Assembly (NCBI GenBank): GCA_013407085.1
Contig: JACCGJ010005514.1
Location: forward strand, 1 to 64,000
Length of the DNA stretch: 64,000 bases
Source: Atriophallophorus winterbourni
Taxonomy: Eukaryota > Platyhelminthes > Trematoda > Plagiorchiida > Microphallidae
Direction: 5' to 3'
The notes beneath the pieces were generated by a model. It was not told the DNA's origin, made no database searches, and saw only the letters and a program-made list of their open reading frames with translations. The number at the start of each line of letters is the position of its first letter. Position 1 is the first letter of the stretch. Below, in pieces: positions 62,501 through 64,000 of this stretch. A program made the translations under genes and the position numbers.

Positions 62501-64000
62501 TTCGTCTGGTATTGCGGATAAAATCTATTGCCTCTAATGTTAGGGATTATCTATAATCACGCATATTTTCCAGAGTGGTGTGCGAACCTCGTGTGTTAAT
62601 GACAAGAGAATAGGACTCACTGTCGTCACCACCCGATGTTTTGCTCCAATCTGTTTCTGACACCATACCTGGCATAAGGACTCGCAAATAATGTAAGCAC
62701 GAAATCACAAAATGCGAAGTAGCACACTGTACGTTGGCCGAGAAAATGTTAAGTTACCTGGGCAATTGTTTCCGGAAACCCAAAAAACAGGCCAAAATCA
62801 CCGAACGCCACAGAAAGAAGTGAAGATATTCAGAACCAACGCATGAAAAAATATTTACCAACGCATTTAGCACGTTTTTAATGCCGTCATTCTCTAACAA
62901 CTGTCGAATATTATCCACCATCCCAATCCCGACCAATGAAAAATCGTCTATGTATAATGGATTACAAAATTCAAAATATTAAGGGTGAAAATCGAGTTGC
63001 AAATGGTCACTAGTATTGATGAAGACATTAATCAGACAGGCGGATAGCTTGACTGTATAAACCGATAATGACAAATGACTGAGTCATCAAGTGCATAATT
63101 GATGGAATGGAGGGAAATATAGCCGAAAAATCAATAATTGAGGACAAATAGCTAACACACGAAGAACTCACATCATTAGAGTCAACCCCATCAATGTCAG
63201 AGAAGAGCTCCTCGTTGGAAGATATTTCTTCATAATCGATGTCCTACAAATGTAATGAAAACGGTCATCAAACTTGGCATTCAGATATGAAATTTAGAAA
63301 CAAAAAGTATTAACTATCGCGATTACCTGGACTTCTCCATCTTCGTAAAAACCAATGGGCTCTGTAGAAGCTGTATTCACGACCTCAGATTCCGCATTCT
63401 GAGGTAGGGTGTCTAAAGTAGATGTGCTCTCAGTCCGTACTAGGGATGACTCGGACAAAATTGGTGTGTCATTGGGCTGCGATACAGCAATAGCACATGG
63501 CTGCGGGAACATAGAATGAACGATAAGAACTTCGATTTCGGATAAACCGATGTAGTATTCATGTTAGCATCATACTAGAAAAATACCTTATCCTCAACTG
63601 GCTGCAATGTTGTACATGTTGTAAACGGTTGACCCGGCGGGAGTTGGAAGGTTGCAACAGCTAAAAACACAATTTGGGAAAGTGTTACGACACTTACGAC
63701 ATGGAGCTTCACCCGTCGTAACAGGAATTGGGAATTGCGGGGGTGGGACTGAAAGGTCTGTAACGGGCGGGATTGTGGGATTTAAAGGCAAAATGGGAAT
63801 TCCGAAAATAGCTACCGTTAGAGTTGAGTAGCGACCGCGAAACAAAAGAAAGTTCGATTGTATCTATTATAAATTCAAAATTTATCAAAAATTAAACGAA
63901 CTGGTTCGTTGAGCGGAATTGAAGCGATTCCAAGTTTTTCATCGAAATGAAGTCTGTAGTGGGAATTATTGCGATAGGAAAACGCATCCAGACTTACTTC
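27613..64000 (-). CDS. VIRMA: Virilizer (VIRMA/KIAA1429) orthologue, about 30 exons, 5' end outside the window
   Basis: Virilizer is the scaffold of the nuclear m6A writer's regulatory complex (with WTAP, ZC3H13, HAKAI and RBM15) and guides METTL3-METTL14 to mRNA. Identification rests on ordered matches along the gene: FRGRYSTLTVAIFG, YEDGEVQ and DYEEISS (N-terminus), KWV/ENWVVAIESLE, LDLSTALRQP, SLALIELFSADGL, LLLELLPLSLPI, LFLSEHDHGF, PHSLEDLF, then APMRGRGF and NTSRPPSLHVDDF, and an RG-rich end. The 30 exons listed in the sub-entries sum to about 5.95 kb, or about 1980 codons, compared with 1812 residues in the human protein. Reading phase is kept at every junction except one (52276-54079), where a small exon is probably unseen. 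Stop TAA at 27615-27613. Confidence 0.93.
27811..29286. other. Last VIRMA intron
   Basis: Intron sequence of 1476 bp without a recognised repeat or nested gene. The frames at 27984-28665 on the opposite strand lack any domain. Confidence 0.5.
29575..29800 (-). repeat. SINE-like repeat family A, near full length
   Basis: On the minus strand it runs from CAAGCCTGATCGAGGCAAAG through CCCAGGCCTAGACAGAT to AATTTAGCACGATGTTAGCC and ends in GCACATCCGCGCAA. It lies in the VIRMA intron between exons 31206 and 29504, in the same orientation as the gene. Confidence 0.85.
30405..30640 (-). repeat. Dispersed repeat family C, copy 2
   Basis: The reverse complement shares TTTTGGGTAACGTTT, ACTTCTGGCACAGAAGCTTC and TTTGACCTTACCGTTAAACAG with 22140-22370. 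Confidence 0.65.
30710..30745. repeat. GTAT/GT microsatellite
   Basis: TGTATGTATGTGTGTGTGTA and flanks form an imperfect (GTAT)n/(GT)n tract in a VIRMA intron. Confidence 0.8.
31206..32745 (-). CDS. VIRMA: VIRMA exons, end of superhelix and basic linker
   Basis: Exon 32745-32461 (MLTDDEPSLEYLRSGMKNLL, KPHSLEDLFAARPQFISLSE) leaves in phase 0 before GTACGT. Exon 31413-31206 (FSSDLQPTLVVYNFSDLAIN, then HQKRRRGHSSIIETGRSSKK) leaves in phase 1. These match the vertebrate APESLQNLF, DLVKVDLIELSEKC and TFITSSGKSEYIEPAKR blocks. The basic stretch may be a nuclear localisation signal. Confidence 0.9.
32885..32980 (-). repeat. SINE-like repeat family A, diverged 5' part
   Basis: ATAGGCCTATGCCACCAGAC and CTGATTGTGCAGCACATGGC correspond to the reverse complement of the family A 5' region with about a fifth of positions changed. 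Confidence 0.6.
33581..36525 (-). CDS. VIRMA: VIRMA exons, C-terminal superhelix part 2
   Basis: Exons 36525-36440, 36367-36125, 35511-35391, 34464-34205 and 33884-33581 join in phases 0, 2, 2, 0, 2 and 0. Key blocks: IFGELLEPKQDQDT; LRLLLQPSTD and ACRLAILHSL; QFISLIRHTLVPHSDKPGHV; LYPLLFLSEHDHGFIIVR, matching vertebrate MMFLAEHDYGLFHLK; then ESPSARIHGKHFFANMVQR and LAICLRLLQSL. A frame at 35086-34904 lies between two of these exons but is not part of the gene. Confidence 0.92.
35580..35650 (+). repeat. Dispersed repeat family B, forward fragment
   Basis: ACAGTACGAAACAGCTCGTG, then TGGTGTGTGATGGAAACGG. It matches 49060-49135 over the same interval, including TTTGTTGG after it. Confidence 0.6.
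35780..35970 (+). repeat. SINE-like repeat family A, two 3' parts in tandem
   Basis: GTGGCCAATCAATTTAGCAC and GATTGCACATCCGTGTAA occur once (35790-35865). A more diverged version, GTGGCGAATCAATTCACC then ATTGCACATCCGTGTAA, follows at 35908-35970. It may be a local tandem duplication of the repeat's 3' part. Confidence 0.65.
38027..40555 (-). CDS. VIRMA: VIRMA exons, C-terminal superhelix part 1
   Basis: Exons 40555-40483 (IRAAVVCGLLAYMNNEDGLT), 39849-39686 (SSLWVSVVREVIAH, SGLHLLLELLPLSLPI) and 38233-38027 (IQSARDRWAIHLFALIADFT, NPVYNLLIRLVQRLADLGAP). Phases 0, 1, 0 and 0 match. LLLELLPLSLP is one of the strongest single matches to vertebrate VIRMA (LLSELLPLPLP). Confidence 0.92.
38650..38745 (+). 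repeat. SINE-like repeat family A, 5' part
   Basis: ACAAGCCTGGATCCATTGAA, GTGCGGCACAGTCAGAGACT and ATGCCTAGACAGATATGAG match the family. Confidence 0.75.
38980..39030 (-). repeat. SINE-like repeat family A, fragment
   Basis: TAGGCCTGGGTGACCAGACAG and the following CGTGCAGTCC are the reverse of the family A centre. Confidence 0.55.
39480..39555 (+). repeat. Dispersed repeat family B, fragment
   Basis: CAGCCTGAAACCGGTAGTGG then TGTGTAAGGGATGGGGATGT follows the forward family B order with several changes. Confidence 0.5.
39975..40216 (-). mobile_element. RTE-type LINE 3' end with C2H2-like finger
   Basis: Minus-strand reading gives YRCNRCGRYCSSRIGLFSHA then KSC, the C-terminal zinc-finger-like motif typical of these LINEs. 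It is followed by GGTCGACATTGACCGAAGG and a tail AACAACAACAACAGTAC. It is 5'-truncated, in a VIRMA intron, in the sense orientation. Confidence 0.75.
41078..41698 (-). mobile_element. Left arm of the Gypsy-like palindrome: gag copy, minus strand
   Basis: The 621-bp arm carries the same gag sequence as 41725-42350 in reverse. The frame 41705-41256 reads EIEEWVERFELWSNIRKDVK through INNVDLQRKMLMKPDL and is then shifted by a 5-bp deletion (one CTGAC unit lost near 41275). Past the shift, the frame 41233-41085 continues into KPINKCMSCG. The arm ends abruptly at 41078, and the flanking sequence (40796-41077) is unrelated to gag. Confidence 0.9.
41691..43205 (+). pseudogene. Gypsy-like gag-protease-partial RT frame (truncated element)
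   Basis: The 504-codon frame starts with ATG (the second ATG, MDQPTLEPLN, is the likely gag start). It holds a gag matrix/capsid-like region, two zinc knuckles (CMSCGDLHLRSTC and CHGCGKSGHIKKVC), an aspartic protease with FIVDTGSSESVIP (D300-T-G at 42588-42596) and the start of a reverse transcriptase (KRRILPYGVRDGV, then GIGSPVGSSAWATPIVV). The RT stops at about 43095 and unrelated codons follow to the TAG region. RNase H, integrase and LTRs are not seen, so the copy is incomplete despite its clean frame. Confidence 0.9.
43585..43800 (+). repeat. SINE-like repeat family A, near full length
   Basis: GGGCTAAGATACTGTCAGC, GGCCCAGGCCTAGATAGATA, TTGGCCAATCAATTTAGCAC and GTTAGCCGCACAGCACAGAA give the full order of family A. 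It ends just 70 bp before a VIRMA exon. Confidence 0.85.
43874..44155 (-). CDS. VIRMA: VIRMA exon, 94 codons
   Basis: Acceptor TTTACAG (AG at 44157-44156) starts KMTNFFLLNC; the exon includes VTLLLGCMDCSVHIVSQLLS and EFEDLTPIRPLCQAYACAHY and ends KKAIAKR before GTACGT. It follows 45501 in phase 0 and leaves in phase 0. The F-E-L--R-P--L block matches vertebrate SFEFKDMRVPSALVTLHMLL. The 3.3-kb intron after it contains the Gypsy-like palindrome. Confidence 0.88.
44196..44234. repeat. TA-rich dinucleotide tract with dyad symmetry
   Basis: TGATATATATATATATTAGA then TATATATATAATATATTA forms an imperfect (TA)n tract 40 bp upstream of a VIRMA exon on its intron side. Confidence 0.75.
45125..45220 (-). 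repeat. SINE-like repeat family A, diverged 5' part
   Basis: ATAGGCCTGTGCAACCAGAC and TGTCTGGATAAGGGCTGTAA match the reverse of the family with many changes. Confidence 0.55.
45501..48004 (-). CDS. VIRMA: VIRMA exons, central superhelix
   Basis: Exons 48004-47690 (THLAVAQLMSQTDDWEQSEP, ALHNALFGLSRLC), 46792-46601 (VMCTVLLHGEDVTYVDRYGH) and 45988-45501 (GAPFLSWLREFPI, ending SLALIELFSADGLHRLSTLI). Phases 1, 1, 1 and 0 match from 50434 onward. The last block aligns with vertebrate LAVIQLFSAEGMDTFIRVL and fixes the register. Introns hold a family A double copy (46890-47120). Confidence 0.9.
46890..47120 (+). repeat. SINE-like repeat family A, two copies
   Basis: A near full-length copy starts CACAAGCCTGATCCAGTCAA. 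A second 5' fragment (AAAGCACAGCCAGAGACTGC, then ACGTGGGCTAAGATA) follows at about 47080-47115. Confidence 0.75.
48205..48254 (-). repeat. Dispersed repeat family B, left half of an interrupted copy
   Basis: CTCTTGTATGTCACTGTTGC then GCTAAGTTGGTAGGACGAAC matches 20341-20391. The copy resumes at 48953. Confidence 0.7.
48269..48952 (+). mobile_element. 684-bp retroposon with 14-bp target-site duplication, nested in repeat B
   Basis: AATCAAATGTGCCT occurs at 48255-48268 and again at 48953-48966, directly flanking this segment. The insert is clearly more GC-rich than its surroundings and ends in an AT tail (AATATAATAATAATATATAA). These are the marks of a LINE-mobilised insertion. An early stretch TCACTAGTTCAAACACGG loosely resembles a polymerase III box B, so a SINE is possible; a 5'-truncated LINE or a retroposed transcript is equally possible. 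A short frame 48261-48512 crosses the junction and is not evidence for a gene. Confidence 0.8.
48953..49060 (-). repeat. Dispersed repeat family B, right half of the interrupted copy
   Basis: ACACATGTAGATAGGGTCTA then AACCCATGGTCAGGAACAAA matches 20400-20450, so the two halves join if the insert and one duplication are removed. Confidence 0.7.
49060..49135 (+). repeat. Dispersed repeat family B, forward fragment
   Basis: ACACCACGAAAGAGGTCATA then GGGTGTGTGATGGAAATGC, in the orientation opposite to the neighbouring copy. Confidence 0.6.
49420..49505 (+). repeat. SINE-like repeat family A, 3' part
   Basis: CATGCAGCTCACTGCCGTTG, AATTTAGCACGATGTTAGCC and GATTGCACATCCGTGCA match the family's second half. 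Confidence 0.8.
50434..52275 (-). CDS. VIRMA: VIRMA exons, helical region 3
   Basis: Exon 52275-52175 (AHPGSAPPCVILMD, NPFPDLCSMIDAT) ends phase 2 before GTAAGT and joins exon 50864-50434, which starts KLLDNLVWLLECF. It continues GVWRVLTSVLTSLMAEWNTL, ESTGKLLNLLLKS and LDVLIDWTRKK before GTGAGG. This matches the vertebrate DPYP-x-LFRYL and GVLQATKDVLKFLAQSQKGL blocks. A decayed LINE fragment (51590-52040) sits in the intron between them. Confidence 0.85.
51420..51610 (+). repeat. SINE-like repeat family A, near full length
   Basis: Starts CACAAGCCAGATCCAAGCAA after a short GTAT run, has GTGCCGCACAGTCAGAGACT and CCCAGGCCTAGACAGATAAG, and ends AATTTAGCACGATTGCACAC, with an internal deletion of the TTAGCCGCACAGCACAGAA block. 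Confidence 0.85.
51590..52040 (-). mobile_element. RTE-type LINE fragment (RT thumb and linker)
   Basis: Minus strand reads ISKYELFFSTSKCKALLQDW, EQFNYLGSLG, then after a shift LYGSECWTVRSEDVRRLEVF and VRWQHHVCNSEVKRRVLG. This is the region just after the RT active site of RTE-like LINEs. It lies in a different VIRMA intron from the fragments at 52567-53716. Confidence 0.8.
52567..52710 (-). mobile_element. RTE-type LINE 3' end
   Basis: Minus strand ends with AGTCGACATCGATCGAAGGA, then GGCCAACAACAACAA, as at 39975-40216. The finger is badly decayed. Confidence 0.65.
53345..53716 (-). mobile_element. RTE-type LINE reverse transcriptase fragment
   Basis: IFSLRQLQEKCWEQRMPLFV, then FINLTEAFDYVNWESLFKML (motif A, aspartates mostly kept) and GCPPRLL, ending near the motif-C region, which is lost. 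It may belong to the same insertion as 52567-52710. Confidence 0.8.
54080..55245 (-). CDS. VIRMA: VIRMA exons, helical region 2
   Basis: Exons 55245-55157 (NARVTAACQRFLNKVHAYEL, LLEFHDFIT), 54391-54326 (QQMVRRDLPQILTLMVAKNP) and 54163-54080 (RSEIEHKVFNFIWLSFASLM). Phases 0, 2 and 2 match. The first corresponds to vertebrate QTVRVVTAGSAILQKCHFYEVL, the third to SEGEIERLINLLEEVFHLM. The middle exon is short and rests on splice signals and phase more than on likeness. The last exon ends in phase 2, which does not fit the next recognised exon. Confidence 0.75.
54510..54730 (-). repeat. SINE-like repeat family A, near full length
   Basis: On the minus strand: AAGCCTGGTCCCATCAAAGT, then TCAGGTTGACCAGGCCCGAC and CAATTTAGCAACGATGAGCC. 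TGAAAGCACAAGCCTGG marks its start. Confidence 0.8.
55795..56005 (+). repeat. SINE-like repeat family A, near full length
   Basis: AGCTTGATCCAAGCAAAGTG, CCGCACAGTCATAGACTGCA, and GATTGCACATCTGTGGACG. The centre is diverged. Confidence 0.8.
56105..56165 (+). repeat. SINE-like repeat family A, 60-bp 5' fragment beside GTAT repeats
   Basis: GAAAGCACAAGCCTGATCCA then GGCAAAGTGCCGCACAGTCA, stopping abruptly; ATGTATGTATAG tracts lie on both sides. Confidence 0.8.
56890..56955 (-). repeat. Dispersed repeat family B, fragment
   Basis: CTCCACAACTGGTTTCTGGC then TGTTTGCCGTCATCAGGTGG matches the reverse-oriented copies at 20500 and 23550. Confidence 0.55.
57398..58809 (-). CDS. VIRMA: VIRMA exons LDLSTALRQP and acidic insert; GC-AG intron
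   Basis: Exon 58809-58598 carries MGLDLSTALRQPDSTFIVRH and AGIRLAGSV, matching the vertebrate NLQVALRQP-x-VRQLKAGTKLVSSL segment. It ends VLQ (CAG) before GCAAGC, a GC donor. Exon 57763-57398 continues in phase 0 with HLLLNLMESPLLTSSVKL and LSIGLDAFLGR, then a polar, acidic insert of about 65 residues, then TPYQRFVLLFSECK. The donor GTGAGT follows. The insert is absent from the vertebrate protein as I recall it. Confidence 0.88.
58135..58345 (-). repeat. SINE-like repeat family A, near full length, diverged
   Basis: Plus-strand reading: ATGCGCAATCGTGCAGCACT, TGCGCAGCTAACACCGCACT, AAATTGATTTGC, CGAAGCCTGAAAAACCTGAC. Confidence 0.7.
59515..59710 (+). repeat. SINE-like repeat family A, best copy
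   Basis: CACAAGCCTGATCCAGGCAA, GTGCCGCACAGTCAGAGACT, GGTTGCCCAGGCCTAGACAG, TGAGACTCCAGCGTATTTCA and GGCCAATCAATTTAGCACGA give the family in order. A frame at 59283-59690 runs into it, so that frame is not a gene on its own. Confidence 0.88.
60049..60710 (-). CDS. VIRMA: VIRMA exons before and at the start of the helical repeats
   Basis: Exons 60710-60555 (ending TATLFQ), 60475-60249 (polar, PPPPDDW, then DYLLSLTEKFKIALDTPVDE) and 60134-60049 (NWVVAIESLETHLAPGLAFL). Phases 0, 2 and 1 match across introns of 79 and 114 bp. The last exon corresponds to the vertebrate KWVTALEEIPSLIIKGL block, where the armadillo-like superhelix starts. The first exon joins 63172 in phase 0 across a 2.46-kb intron that contains a family A repeat. 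Confidence 0.88.
60765..60905 (+). repeat. SINE-like repeat family A, diverged
   Basis: GGCTGCACAGGCGGATACAC, GCACTGTCAGGTTGCGCACA and CGATCAATTTAGCATC follow the family order with heavy decay. Confidence 0.5.
60910..62035. other. VIRMA intron without recognised features
   Basis: AT-rich intron sequence. The frames at 61401-61607 and 61880-62065 show no domain, and the second runs into a family A repeat. Confidence 0.5.
62040..62235 (+). repeat. SINE-like repeat family A, near full length
   Basis: TGTCAAAGACTGCACGCGGG, TATCCAGGCCTAGGCAGATA, CAATTTAGCACATTATCTGA and GATTACACATCCGTGCAT. Confidence 0.82.
62758..62947 (-). other. Possible extra exon, unplaced
   Basis: Between an acceptor (CATAG) at 62949-62948 and a donor (CAG then GTAACT) at 62757, one open frame reads DFSLVGIGMVDNIRQLL, then a GIKNVLNALVNIF helix-like stretch. 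It looks like armadillo-type coding sequence. Its entry phase (1) does not fit the preceding exon (ends phase 0), and the exons on either side join well without it. It could be an alternative exon or chance. Confidence 0.25.
63172..64000 (-). CDS. VIRMA: VIRMA N-terminal exons
   Basis: Exons 63863-63698 (FRGRYSTLTVAIFG and a proline-rich stretch), 63660-63587, 63500-63327 (ending GFYEDGEVQ) and 63243-63172 (DIDYEEISSNEELFSDIDG) are joined by introns of 37, 86 and 83 bp with matching phases 1, 0 and 0. The FRG-Y-TLT-AI-G block, proline-rich linker, D-E-GEV and acidic YE-ISS segments follow the order of the vertebrate N-terminal region. At the very edge, 64000-63998 (GAA) is followed by GTAAGT, so it is probably the last codon of the preceding exon. 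The true start codon is outside the window. Confidence 0.85.

Noticed and set aside
16858..64000. One giant minus-strand gene joining the RCC1 repeats to Virilizer
   Set aside because: VIRMA has its own C-terminal RG tail and stop at 27613, and SERGEF starts with an ATG just after an in-frame TGA at 23264-23262.

Overview
The window looks like part of a flatworm genome, most likely a digenean trematode. The protein-coding genes are animal orthologues. Several introns are only 37-38 bp, while others run to several kb and are filled with broken retroposons. The retroposons (CR1/RTE-like LINEs, a Penelope-like GIY-YIG remnant, a Gypsy-like gag-pol, and short dispersed repeats) are of kinds common in fluke genomes. 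A 20-base N run at 24229-24248 shows this is a scaffold. The species cannot be named from sequence alone.

Left part (1-11400): no host gene is recognised. It holds a minus-strand non-LTR element with endonuclease and reverse transcriptase remains (1-2755), the 3' half of a second LINE (3060-4080), extra LINE 3' tails (4270-4376, 10600-10790), a Penelope-like GIY-YIG remnant (8924-9280) and a long AT-rich stretch.

11459-15010 (+): one uninterrupted 1183-codon frame. It has an armadillo/HEAT-like helical N-terminus, a TIR domain that keeps the glutamate of NAD-cleaving TIRs, a long disordered linker and a C-terminal SAM-like domain. It has SARM1-type parts in a different order and is the most interesting protein here.

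16858-23261 (-): a six-exon gene for a seven-bladed RCC1-repeat protein orthologous to SERGEF (DelGEF). Three introns of 37-38 bp are followed by two large ones. The first large intron carries a tRNA-Pro(UGG) gene on the opposite strand; the second carries a decayed LINE and a short repeat.

27613-64000 (-): about thirty exons encode the orthologue of Virilizer (VIRMA/KIAA1429), the scaffold of the m6A mRNA methyltransferase complex. The exons are in phase with one another except at one junction (52276-54079). The 5' end runs off the window; the C-terminus with its RG-rich tail is complete at 27613. One intron uses a GC donor. The introns contain the most striking structures: two near-identical gag copies of a Gypsy-like element head-to-head as a ~620-bp-arm palindrome (41078-42350), a 684-bp retroposon with a 14-bp target-site duplication nested in an older repeat (48269-48952), and many copies of a ~250-bp SINE-like repeat.

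No operon-like or defence-island organisation is visible. The three genes have unrelated roles (TIR/NAD signalling, secretion/RCC1, mRNA methylation) and appear to be ordinary neighbours. Exon edges were placed by hand from splice sites and reading phase, so single boundaries may be off by a few bases.
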